Below are positions 15,562 through 23,624 of a DNA stretch of 33,543 bases, piece by piece (position 1 is the first letter of the stretch; each line of letters opens with the position of its first letter). The translations under genes were made by a program, and so were the position numbers. The stretch comes from Halovenus sp. (GTDB lineage Archaea > Halobacteriota > Halobacteria > Halobacteriales > Haloarculaceae). The DNA lies in contig PUNZ01000143.1 in NCBI GenBank assembly GCA_003551945.1, positions 1-33,543 of the forward strand. The letters run 5' to 3'. The notes under the pieces are model-generated. The model saw nothing but the letters and a program-made list of their open reading frames with translations. It ran no database searches and was not told the origin of the DNA.

Positions 15562-16455
15562 TTAGGGAAGCGTCACATCGACGCCGGTCTGTAGACTGGT
15601 CGCCTTGATTGTGTTATAGAGCAACATTGCGCGGGTCATGGGTCCGACGCCGCCGGGAACGGGCGTAATCGCTCCGGCCTTTTCCGACGCGCTTGCAAAC
15701 TCAACATCGCCGACCAATTTGTACCCTTTGTCGGTATCTGCATCCACGCGGTTGATTCCAACGTCGATGACTGTTGCGCCCTCGCCGACCATTGACCCGT
15801 CTATGAGCTCCGGTACACCCGCTGCTGCGACAAGGATATCTGCTTCTCGCGTCTTTTCGGCCAGATTCTCCGTCCGGGAATGACACACGGTCGTTGTTGC
15901 GTTCCCCCCTGTTGCTTTCTGAATGAACAGGTTGGCCATTGGTTTTCCGACGATACGCGAACGGCCAACGACGACTGCTTCTTTCCCCGCTGTTTCGATA
16001 TCAGTTGCTTCGAGGAGCTTTTGAATTCCATGTGGTGTACAAGGTTTATACACCGGATAGCCAGCAACGAGCTTTCCGATATTTTCCGGGTGGAAGCCAT
16101 CAACGTCTTTCACTGGGTCAATCCGTTCAATGACCTCACGGTAATCGACGTGGTCCGGTACCGGCGACTGGACCAAAATCGCATTTACCGATTCGTCTGC
16201 GTTTAGCTCATCAATTGTCTCGAATAACTCTGCTGCTGGTGCGTCAAGTGGCAACTCAATGTCGAGCGCGTCAATACCCAACTCCTCACAGTCGTTTTGT
16301 TTCATTGCCACGTACGTCTCGCTTGCGGGGTCAGGGCTCATCAACACTGTCGCGAGCGTCGGCGTTTCATTTGCTGCGGTCAGCGTCTCAACACAGCTAC
16401 GAAGGTCAGCCCGGATATCCTCGGCGACGGCGTTTCCGTCGATACGTTCGGCCAT
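15562..16455 (-). CDS. folD: Bifunctional methylenetetrahydrofolate dehydrogenase / cyclohydrolase
   Basis: 297 residues, full length for FolD. The catalytic region is YVAMKQNDCEELGI, with the conserved Lys about residue 52. DVDGFHPENIGKL, the NADP-binding VVGRSRIVGKPMA and the C-terminal PVPGGVGPMTRAMLLYNT are all family signatures. The enzyme interconverts 5,10-methylene- and 10-formyl-tetrahydrofolate. Its presence fits haloarchaea, which use folate-type C1 carriers alongside or instead of methanopterin. The start at 16455 faces the divergent sensor gene across 271 bp. Confidence 0.96.
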   Translation of the reverse strand: MAERIDGNAVAEDIRADLRSCVETLTAANETPTLATVLMSPDPASETYVAMKQNDCEELGIDALDIELPLDAPAAELFETIDELNADESVNAILVQSPVPDHVDYREVIERIDPVKDVDGFHPENIGKLVAGYPVYKPCTPHGIQKLLEATDIETAGKEAVVVGRSRIVGKPMANLFIQKATGGNATTTVCHSRTENLAEKTREADILVAAAGVPELIDGSMVGEGATVIDVGINRVDADTDKGYKLVGDVEFASASEKAGAITPVPGGVGPMTRAMLLYNTIKATSLQTGVDVTLP

Positions 16456-16726
16456 ATACGATTTCGGGTGTCGGTTCGTTTCAACCTCTCGAATTGAAAC
16501 CGGATATCACAAGAGATTCAATGCAGAAGGTTCAAATTGTTAGCTATCCCGAATATTACCAACAACGAGTCAAAGCATGGCTGACCAAGGAACTTACATA
16601 TGTCTTTTGCTGTCCTTTGTTAGCGCATGTCATTACCAATCAATAGGTGTATTCACCAGACGTAACCGGAATCGTTCTATCCAATTAGCCCCTAGATGCT
16701 GCCCACCTCGACACTGACTGCACACC

Positions 16727-19700
16727 ATGCCTTCTCCACCAATCCAGCTTTCGATACTGTTTCTCGGTTCACCAGCGTGTGCAGCGTCCTCGGAGCCTTG
16801 TTTTGAGACTCTTCCGAGTGGAGCTGTTTCGGCTGAGACAGACGTAGAGTCCGTCATTGATGCGCTCTCGACCGGCCCACAGTGTATTCTGGTTGATGCG
16901 ACTACCGACCCCCGGCATGCTGTCGACTCGGTGCGAAGAATACGGGCGCATACGACAGTTCCCGTGATTGCATTCGTTGGGAAGCAACCTGACGATGTCA
17001 TTGAGAATCTGTTTAACGCAGGTGTGAGCGATATCCTGCAATCAACTCCCTCAGACACGAACCCAACAGTCCTCCAACGGCGAATCGAAACAACGCTCGA
17101 GGCTGATAAACGCGAGACGCTCCAGAGACTTGGACAGTATCGGACACTTGTTGAGGCTTCTGCTGACGCACTGTATCAACTTGATGTAGAGGGGAACTTT
17201 CTTGCTGTGAATGAGGCAACTGCTGACTTGCTTGGAACGTCTCGGTCCCAATTACTCCAATCGAACGTTCGTGAGTTTCTCAACGAAACAGATATCTCGC
17301 GGGCGGAACGAGCGCTTGTGCAACAACTCAAAGATGCAGATACGTCGTTTCACACGCTGGATTTGACCTTTGAGGCTGCGACTGGCGAATCAATACCCTG
17401 CAGTACACGCTTTTCAGCGTTGCAAGTCGACGGCGAGTTTGTCGGTTCGGTCGGCGTTATTCGCAGTGAACGAAAAAAACGTGCTCGTGAACATCGCCTC
17501 CAAGAGCGCGACCAATTATTACGTTATCTCAGTGAGAACCTTAATGCAGTCGTTTGGGTTGCGTACCCCTCTGGTGAGATTGATTTCGTCAGTAGCGCGT
17601 CCCAACAGATTCTCGGCCAACAACCGACACACATCTTCGACAGTGACGAGCCGCTGCTTAAACAGATTCATCCGGAGGATAGAGAACGAATTCGGGAAAC
17701 TCGCCAGCAAAAGCAAACTGCTCCTGACTCATATGACGAAGAGTACCGACTCTTGGGTGAGGATGGAGACATAACATGGGTCCGTGAACAGTGGTTTGAA
17801 GTCCACGAAGAGGAGGCACTCACTCGAATTGTCGGAATTATGCAAGATATTACTGCGATGAAAGAACGAGAACACGAACTTGAGCGCCAACGCGAGTTCG
17901 TTCAACAGACCCATGAGGTCGCCGATGTTGGTGGGTGGGAACTCCTTTTTGCCGACAACACTATCCGCTGGACGGATGAAGTGTACTCGCTTTTGGACTT
18001 ACCTCAGTCATATGAACCGACGTTTCCGGAGATATTTGATCTCTATCACCCTGCGGACAGGGAACTGATTAGGGAGGGGTATCAACGGGCGAAAAACGGC
18101 GAACCGATGGCAGATGGTGAAGTTCGTGTGCAAACCGGAGATGGTGAGATGCGGTGGTTCCAACTGTCCGGTGAGTTCATCATGGAGGATGGTGAGCACG
18201 TCGGCCTCCGTGGCGTGTTTAAAGATATTCACGAACGTAAACAGCGGGAACAAGCGCTCCAAAACGAGCGCGACCTTATCGAGCGCATCCTCGAAACAAG
18301 TCCGATCGGCATCATTGTCTATGACGCAGATGGGACGGTCATCCGAGCGAATAAACAGGCATCGACACTGCTTTCCGTTGACCACGAAACGCTTCTGGGT
18401 GTTGACCCCCATCCTGTTGACCTGACATTATTCTCACCAGAATCGGATACCGGTGACCAGATGGAACTTCCATTTGACCGCATTACACGGACTGAAAAAC
18501 CAGTCTACGATGTGGAAGTCGGTGTGAGACACCCCTCAGGCGAAGAGTTCATCCTCAATGTTGACGGGGTTCCCCTGTTCGATGGTGGTGAGTTAAGCCG
18601 AGTCGTTATTGCTTTTGATGATATTACTGAGCGGGTCAACCGAGAACAGCGGCTTAAAGCCAAGCGAAACGAACTCGCTCAACTTGACCGCCTGAACCAT
18701 CTCATCCGAGATGTCGATAAGGCGCTGCTTGAATCCACTTCACGAAGTGAGATTGAGCGAGCAGTCTGTGATAACCTCTCTTCGTCCGGGCGATATCAGT
18801 ATGTCATGGCGTTCCGACAGACGACAGATGACGAACTTGTTCTCGGTGAGGGCGGGCCGTCCACTGGGGAGTTTCCTGAGGATGTGTTCCCCATCGAGGG
18901 TGCAACGGCCGAAACGTGTCCTGGCTATCGCGCCATTGCAACCGGGAGAACGCAGGTCATACAGAACCTCCAAACATCCGATTCGTCGACCCCGCCAGGC
19001 TTTGAATCGCTTGCAGTTGAGTTAGACCTCGGTTCGATTGCTGCAATTCCGGTGCGTTATGGAGAACGGACATACGGTGCGATTACGGTCTACTCGACGG
19101 ATATTGATGCCTTTGGCGAGCGAGAGATTGAGGTCTTAAGCGAACTCGGTGAGGTCGTAGGATATGCGATTTCAGCGGTCGAAAGCCGCGAACGAGAGGA
19201 AACGCTGACCGCACTTTATGAGGCGACACAGGATTTACTCGCTGCCGAATCGCGGTGGGCTGTCAGTCGCGTGGTGGTGAACACGGCCGCTGACGTTCTC
19301 GGTCCCGCGGGGATTGGCATTTTCCTGTTTGATGATGAAGAGAATACCTTACGGCCGGCAGCAGCCACTGATGCGCTGCATGAGTCCTACGGTGACTTGA
19401 CGAGGTTTGGCCCGGGACACCCCGATTCGGCCATCTGGGATACGTACGTCACTGGTGAGACCAATATGTTCCCGGAGATTCACCACTCAGAGCAGGGTTC
19501 ATACCCGGCAACGGATACGAGACGGAGTTTGGTTGTTCCGCTTGGTGACCATGGTGTGTTTGTCGTTACTGACAACGACCATGGTACATTCGATGAGGAG
19601 ATGCAACGACTCATTGGATTGCTTGCAACAACGACTGAGGCGGCGCTTGACCGAGTTGAAGGGCAAGCAGACCTTGCAGAGCGTGATGAAAAACTCGCTG

Positions 19701-20890
19701 AACGTGGTGCACGAATCGACCGGTTCGAAGAAATGTTCTCGCTGATTGGGGATACAGACCGGCTGCTGCGGCAGGCGGGGACACGGACAGAAATTGAACG
19801 AGGAGTTTGTGAGCGATTCACCGAGACTGACCAGTATCTGTTTGCATGGATTGGTCGAATCACGCCACAACACACCCAGCTTGAACCACAGGCGTGGGAC
19901 GGCCTCAATGATGGCTATTTGGATGCATTGCCGTTCGATAGAACGTGCGAAGAACCCGCAGCCAAAACGGCACGAACTGGAGAGCCAACGGTGGTTCGGA
20001 ACGTGACCGACCACCTCCGAAAGGAGCCATGGGCACGCGAGGCACTTGATCGAGGCTATCAATCGATGCTCGCTGTCCCGCTCGCCTATGGTGATGCAAC
20101 GTACGGCGTCTTGGCGGTCTATGCGGACGAACCCAATGCCTTTGATGATATCGTCGAACCAGTCATCACAACGCTTGGCGAAACAATCGCATACAGCATC
20201 AACGCCATAGAAACACGTCGGGGGATTCTTGCCGACACGGTTGTCGAGCTTGAACTGGCGCTAGAAGGGACTAAAACGTTTCTGAATACTGTTGCGGAGG
20301 TTGCAGATGAAGCAGTTAGTTACCGAGAAATAACGCCGGATACGGATGGTCGTTCACAGGTTCTCTTTGCGGTCTCTCATCCTGTGGTTGACGATATTCT
20401 GGCACTTGAGTCCGAGTTCGTCGCTGTTGAATCGCTCACACACGTTGAAAACGGCGGCGAACATTTATTCCGTGCCGCTATTGCTGAACCAACGGTTGCT
20501 GATACGTTACTTGAGTGTGGTGCAATTCCGAAAGAAGTTACTGCAACTGCAAGGGGCTCTCAGGCACGCGTGCACCTCCCTCGTGAACGTGACGTCCGTG
20601 AGTTTCTTGACCGCGTCCGGGACCGGTATCCCCAGACAACGCTGCAGTCACAGCAGACGATTGATAGCCGTCAGACGGCCGATTCGCTCAATGCGACAGT
20701 AGAAAATGAGTTGACGGACCGACAGCGAGAAGTCTTGCTGACAGCGTTTGAAAGTGGCTATTTCGAGTCCCCGCGGGCAACCTCCGGCGTCGAGCTTTCG
20801 GAGTTACTTGATATCTCGCAACCCACCATGACTCACCATCTCCGCGAGGCACAGCGTCGACTGTTCACCTCGCTATTTGACGAGAAATAG
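16727..20890 (+). CDS. Giant PAS/GAF sensor with Bat-type DNA-binding output
   Basis: 1387 residues. Domain order: a receiver-like domain (1-125), PAS (135-247), PAS (262-380), PAS (388-505), PAS (517-638), GAF (655-820), GAF (825-975), GAF (1005-1163), a Bat-associated domain (1165-1320), and a C-terminal HTH_10 (1327-1380: LTDRQREVLLTAFESGYFE, then SELLDISQPTMTHHLREAQ). The receiver keeps an Asp in LVDATTD (57) but lacks the acidic pair at its start, so phosphorylation is doubtful. Family members such as Bat sense redox or light and activate bacteriorhodopsin genes. No histidine kinase domain is present. No opsin gene is in the window, so its target is unknown. Confidence 0.9.
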   Translation: MPSPPIQLSILFLGSPACAASSEPCFETLPSGAVSAETDVESVIDALSTGPQCILVDATTDPRHAVDSVRRIRAHTTVPVIAFVGKQPDDVIENLFNAGVSDILQSTPSDTNPTVLQRRIETTLEADKRETLQRLGQYRTLVEASADALYQLDVEGNFLAVNEATADLLGTSRSQLLQSNVREFLNETDISRAERALVQQLKDADTSFHTLDLTFEAATGESIPCSTRFSALQVDGEFVGSVGVIRSERKKRAREHRLQERDQLLRYLSENLNAVVWVAYPSGEIDFVSSASQQILGQQPTHIFDSDEPLLKQIHPEDRERIRETRQQKQTAPDSYDEEYRLLGEDGDITWVREQWFEVHEEEALTRIVGIMQDITAMKEREHELERQREFVQQTHEVADVGGWELLFADNTIRWTDEVYSLLDLPQSYEPTFPEIFDLYHPADRELIREGYQRAKNGEPMADGEVRVQTGDGEMRWFQLSGEFIMEDGEHVGLRGVFKDIHERKQREQALQNERDLIERILETSPIGIIVYDADGTVIRANKQASTLLSVDHETLLGVDPHPVDLTLFSPESDTGDQMELPFDRITRTEKPVYDVEVGVRHPSGEEFILNVDGVPLFDGGELSRVVIAFDDITERVNREQRLKAKRNELAQLDRLNHLIRDVDKALLESTSRSEIERAVCDNLSSSGRYQYVMAFRQTTDDELVLGEGGPSTGEFPEDVFPIEGATAETCPGYRAIATGRTQVIQNLQTSDSSTPPGFESLAVELDLGSIAAIPVRYGERTYGAITVYSTDIDAFGEREIEVLSELGEVVGYAISAVESREREETLTALYEATQDLLAAESRWAVSRVVVNTAADVLGPAGIGIFLFDDEENTLRPAAATDALHESYGDLTRFGPGHPDSAIWDTYVTGETNMFPEIHHSEQGSYPATDTRRSLVVPLGDHGVFVVTDNDHGTFDEEMQRLIGLLATTTEAALDRVEGQADLAERDEKLAERGARIDRFEEMFSLIGDTDRLLRQAGTRTEIERGVCERFTETDQYLFAWIGRITPQHTQLEPQAWDGLNDGYLDALPFDRTCEEPAAKTARTGEPTVVRNVTDHLRKEPWAREALDRGYQSMLAVPLAYGDATYGVLAVYADEPNAFDDIVEPVITTLGETIAYSINAIETRRGILADTVVELELALEGTKTFLNTVAEVADEAVSYREITPDTDGRSQVLFAVSHPVVDDILALESEFVAVESLTHVENGGEHLFRAAIAEPTVADTLLECGAIPKEVTATARGSQARVHLPRERDVREFLDRVRDRYPQTTLQSQQTIDSRQTADSLNATVENELTDRQREVLLTAFESGYFESPRATSGVELSELLDISQPTMTHHLREAQRRLFTSLFDEK

Positions 20891-21213
20891 CGTTGATGGT
20901 AGAGCGTGGGATTCGTCCATTCGTGTGACCAGTGTATCGATAGAATTGGTACTTGTACACAAATCCGGAGTGATTTATGATCTCCCTACCTGTTTCCATC
21001 TTTTATATTAACACCTTCAATAAATAATGTCATTGGTTGTGGATGTCTACAATTATTATCGGTGTCTGTTGGGGCTGTGCTGGGGCCAGTAGACAAATGC
21101 CCGTGCTACGTCTGCCACTTTTTGACGAACATCTAGATATTTAGCCCCCTTTGCCGGACTAGTTTTGTATGTTAGTAGTCATCTGTATGTGTAAACAGTT
21201 CTACTACTATAAT

Positions 21214-21233
21214 GACGGTCATATTGGACCGTC
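21214..21233. promoter_or_regulatory. Perfect inverted repeat next to a TATA-like box
   Basis: GACGGTC (21214-21220) and GACCGTC (21227-21233) form a 7-bp perfect inverted repeat with a 6-base spacer, directly after CTATAAT (21207-21213). If that TATA box is used, the repeat lies at the transcription start and would suit a repressor; it could instead be a hairpin. Confidence 0.4.
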
Positions 21234-21399
21234 TCTCCCACTAGTTGTGTGGGGCTCTGTCAGAGGCACACTGACTCCAGCGGGAGGCGGCATGTGACCG
21301 CGCTTGGACACCGCGGTTTGCTGCGTCCCGCTGGAGTTACGCCGTCACCGCCTCTTGCTCCCGAGGCCAGGACGGCTCTTGCCCCACGCGTCTCTCCCA
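21230..21399. repeat. 11-bp direct repeats bracketing a 148-bp GC-rich block
   Basis: CGTCTCTCCCA occurs at 21230-21240 and again at 21389-21399. Between them is the 148-bp block 21241-21388, whose ends contain complementary words (GTGTGGGGC and GCCCCACGC). Direct repeats around inverted ends resemble a target-site duplication around a small non-autonomous element. The inverted ends are not symmetric: the left one starts six bases inside the repeat and the right one reaches into it. The insertion reading is therefore tentative. Confidence 0.5.
21246..21390. ncRNA. Candidate structured RNA or DNA element, multibranched fold
   Basis: A closing helix of ten pairs (21246-21255 with 21381-21390, two of them G-U) encloses three arms. 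Arm 1 is GTCAG/CTGAC with a 7-base loop (21259-21275). Arm 2 is a long hairpin: a 12-bp perfect stem (21274-21285 with 21326-21337), a 6-bp stem (21287-21292 with 21319-21324) and a 6-bp stem (21297-21302 with 21312-21317) around a 9-base loop. Arm 3 is GCCGTC/GACGGC plus GCCTC/GAGGC (21341-21376). Arms 1 and 2 share two bases. Both strands can fold, so direction is unknown; a TATA-like box at 21207 favours plus. It matches no RNA family I recognise. Confidence 0.45.
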
Positions 21400-21452
21400 A
21401 CACCAGACAGTGAGTCTCTGGTCCCCACTCCGTTCTGGCATTATTCCTGAGA

Positions 21453-21461
21453 CTTTAGTTA
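21453..21461 (+). promoter_or_regulatory. TATA-like box of the NUDIX gene
   Basis: CTTTAGTTA lies 20-28 bases before the ATG at 21481, consistent with a leaderless mRNA. Confidence 0.5.
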
Positions 21462-21480
21462 CTTCCGTCCAAGAGTGCGT

Positions 21481-22029
21481 ATGGAACCGTGGCGAACGAT
21501 TTCACAGGAACGTGCCTATTCGTGTGGTGGTTTCGATATCATCAACGAGACCGTTGAACTCCCTGATGGCAACGAGGCTCCATTCGATTATCTTTCGGAA
21601 ACTGAAAGCGTCATCATTCTCCCGTTTACAACTGACGGCGATGTGGTTACTATCCGTGAGTGGCGACACGCAGTCAGACGGGTAAACCTCGGTCTTCCGG
21701 CTGGCTCTCTCGAACCGGAAGAGGAGCCACGTGAGGCGGTCAGTCGGGAACTGCTCGAAGAGACTGGCTATCAAGCGGGTGAGATCGCTCATCTCAGCAC
21801 TGTTGAACCCTCGAACGGGTTTTCCGATGCTATTTTTCATTACTTTGTTGTCTGGGACTGTCACCCGGCCGGCGAGCAGAACCTTGACTCGGATGAGACA
21901 ATCGAGCCAGTCCTTTCATCGTTCGACGAACTCAGCGAGGCCGTCCGAGCAGGCGAGTTCCGTGATGGGAGGTCTGCGTTTGCCATTGCACAGTATTTGC
22001 TTCAGTATCCTGCTGACCCACATCTCTGA
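21481..22029 (+). CDS. NUDIX hydrolase, ADP-ribose pyrophosphatase-like
   Basis: 182 residues from the ATG at 21481. A perfect Nudix box (G-x5-E-x7-RE-U-xEExGU) runs from the Gly of AGSLEPEEEPREA through RELLEETGY. The preceding part (VIILPFTTDGDVVTIREWRHAV, then LGLPAG) matches ADP-ribose/ADP-sugar pyrophosphatases, which cleave nucleoside diphosphate sugars to nucleotide and sugar phosphate. It is followed 47 bases later by tgtA on the same strand. The exact substrate is not certain. Confidence 0.9.
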   Translation: MEPWRTISQERAYSCGGFDIINETVELPDGNEAPFDYLSETESVIILPFTTDGDVVTIREWRHAVRRVNLGLPAGSLEPEEEPREAVSRELLEETGYQAGEIAHLSTVEPSNGFSDAIFHYFVVWDCHPAGEQNLDSDETIEPVLSSFDELSEAVRAGEFRDGRSAFAIAQYLLQYPADPHL

Positions 22030-22076
22030 GGCGGGCAAGCGCAATCCTTACCGCAGCGCTTCCCGAAAAGGCGCTA

Positions 22077-23624
22077 ATGCGAGACCATTTTGAACTCACG
22101 AGTCACGACGGGGCTGGGAGATGTGGCACCTTCCATGTTCCACGGGCGGATGTCACTGTTGAGACACCGGCGCTTCTTCCGGTAGTTAATCCGCACGTAC
22201 AGACACTTCCTCCAGCCGAGCTGGAATCGACGTTTGGCGCGCAAATTCTCATCACGAACAGCTATATTATCCACGGAAGCGACGATATCTGTGAACCAAT
22301 TCGCGAACAGGGGCTCCACGAGTTTCTTGACTTTTCAGGCGCTATTATGACCGACTCTGGGTCATTTCAGCTTGCCGAATATGGGGAAATTGATGTGACG
22401 ACCGAGGAAATCCTCTCGTTCCAACACGAAATTGGGTCGGATATCGGCACGCCTGTCGACATCCCGACGCCACCGGATGTCTCATACGAACGGGCTCACG
22501 ATGAGCTTCAGACGACACAGGAGCGACTTGAACTCGCCGAAACCATCGAAACCGGTGACATGCTGGTAAGCGCACCGATTCAGGGGTCAACCCACCCTAC
22601 ACTCCGTACTGAAGCCGCACGACACGCCAGAGAGACGACGCTTGATATGTTTCCAATCGGTGCTGTCGTCCCACTCCTTAACGAATATCGCTATGCTGAT
22701 ATCGTCGACCTCGTTGCGGCGGTCAAAGCAGGATTGGGGCAGTCTGGCCCAGTCCATCTTTTCGGTGCTGGCCACCCGATGATGTTTGCGCTTGCCGCTG
22801 CACTTGGCTGTGATCTCTTTGACTCTGCGGCCTATGCGTTGTATGCACGCGACGACCGGTACCTGACGGTCCGCGGGACCCGACATCTCGAAGATCTGAC
22901 CGAGTTTCCCTGCTCGTGTGCGGTCTGTACGGCACACAGCCCACAGGAACTCGAAGCGCTGGACGATGCAGAGCGCCATGACTTACTTGCCCGCCACAAC
23001 CTTGCTGTCTCGTTTGCGGAACTGCGCCGCATCCGTCAGGCAATTCGGGCAGGCCGATTGATGGAACTCGTCGAAACACGAGTGCGTGGCCACCCAACAC
23101 TCGTCGATGGCTTTCGCACACTTTTCGAACACGACCAGTGGCTTGAAGCCACGGAACCCGTCGCCAAGGATACGTTCTTTTATCTCTCCGCCGAAAGCGC
23201 ACGCCGACCCGAGGTTCGACGTCACCATGACCGATTGGCACGACTCACCACGCCTGATACTCTTTTGTTGACTGCGGGCAATCCGCATGACTCATTCGAG
23301 GAGTCCTGGCGGTTGGTTCCTCCGTTTGGTCCCGTTCCACGCCCACTGTCGGATGTGTATCCACTCACTGCGGAACTGCCCGAGAACCTTGACCGCGCCG
23401 CCTATGAATCCGCCGCACAGGGTATCTGTACGCTTGCGGACACTCACCCAGAGACCAGCATCACCGTTTACCATGACGACTGGCCCGATGAAGCGCTCTC
23501 GATGCTTCCCAAGACAGTTACCGTTGAACGCCTCGGCGAAACTGAGCACAAAGAGGCTGACTTGTTGACCGACGATTCAGAACCGACGCACAGTTATTCG
23601 GGAGCACCTGAGACCGACCAATGA
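22077..23624 (+). CDS. tgtA: tRNA-guanine(15) transglycosylase
   Basis: 515 residues. It exchanges guanine-15 in the tRNA D loop for preQ0, the first tRNA step of archaeosine synthesis. The nucleophile is Asp93 in TDSGSFQLAEYG, a second key region is VDIPTPPD (127-134), the substrate loop is GIG-type (AVVPLLNEYRYAD), and the zinc site is CSCAVC (279-284) with His307. The C-terminus after about 400 is a linker and an acidic tail and has no PUA domain, unlike many archaeal TgtA of about 580 residues; the PUA is found in the coupled ArcS. The stop overlaps the arcS start (ATGA at 23621). Confidence 0.95.
   Translation: MRDHFELTSHDGAGRCGTFHVPRADVTVETPALLPVVNPHVQTLPPAELESTFGAQILITNSYIIHGSDDICEPIREQGLHEFLDFSGAIMTDSGSFQLAEYGEIDVTTEEILSFQHEIGSDIGTPVDIPTPPDVSYERAHDELQTTQERLELAETIETGDMLVSAPIQGSTHPTLRTEAARHARETTLDMFPIGAVVPLLNEYRYADIVDLVAAVKAGLGQSGPVHLFGAGHPMMFALAAALGCDLFDSAAYALYARDDRYLTVRGTRHLEDLTEFPCSCAVCTAHSPQELEALDDAERHDLLARHNLAVSFAELRRIRQAIRAGRLMELVETRVRGHPTLVDGFRTLFEHDQWLEATEPVAKDTFFYLSAESARRPEVRRHHDRLARLTTPDTLLLTAGNPHDSFEESWRLVPPFGPVPRPLSDVYPLTAELPENLDRAAYESAAQGICTLADTHPETSITVYHDDWPDEALSMLPKTVTVERLGETEHKEADLLTDDSEPTHSYSGAPETDQ

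Larger units (their letters stand above)
20891..21480. other. Long intergenic region between the Bat-type sensor and NUDIX genes
   Basis: 590 bp without a supported gene. The left 320 bp are AT-rich, with a TATA-like TTTTATATTAAC near 21001 that is followed only by a 21-codon frame. The right part changes abruptly to GC-rich, hairpin-forming sequence (see the entries at 21214-21399). The NUDIX promoter occupies the last 30 bases. Confidence 0.7.

Noticed and set aside
21270..21280. ACTGACTCCAG resembling the anticodon arm of haloarchaeal tRNA-Trp
   Set aside because: There is no D arm, T arm or matching acceptor ends around it. The word is part of the long hairpin and looks coincidental.
21246..21390. 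H/ACA guide RNA reading of the structured block
   Set aside because: The internal loops are only one to four bases, too small for a guide pocket. No ACA box stands three bases after a hairpin, and the K-turn GA pairs are missing.
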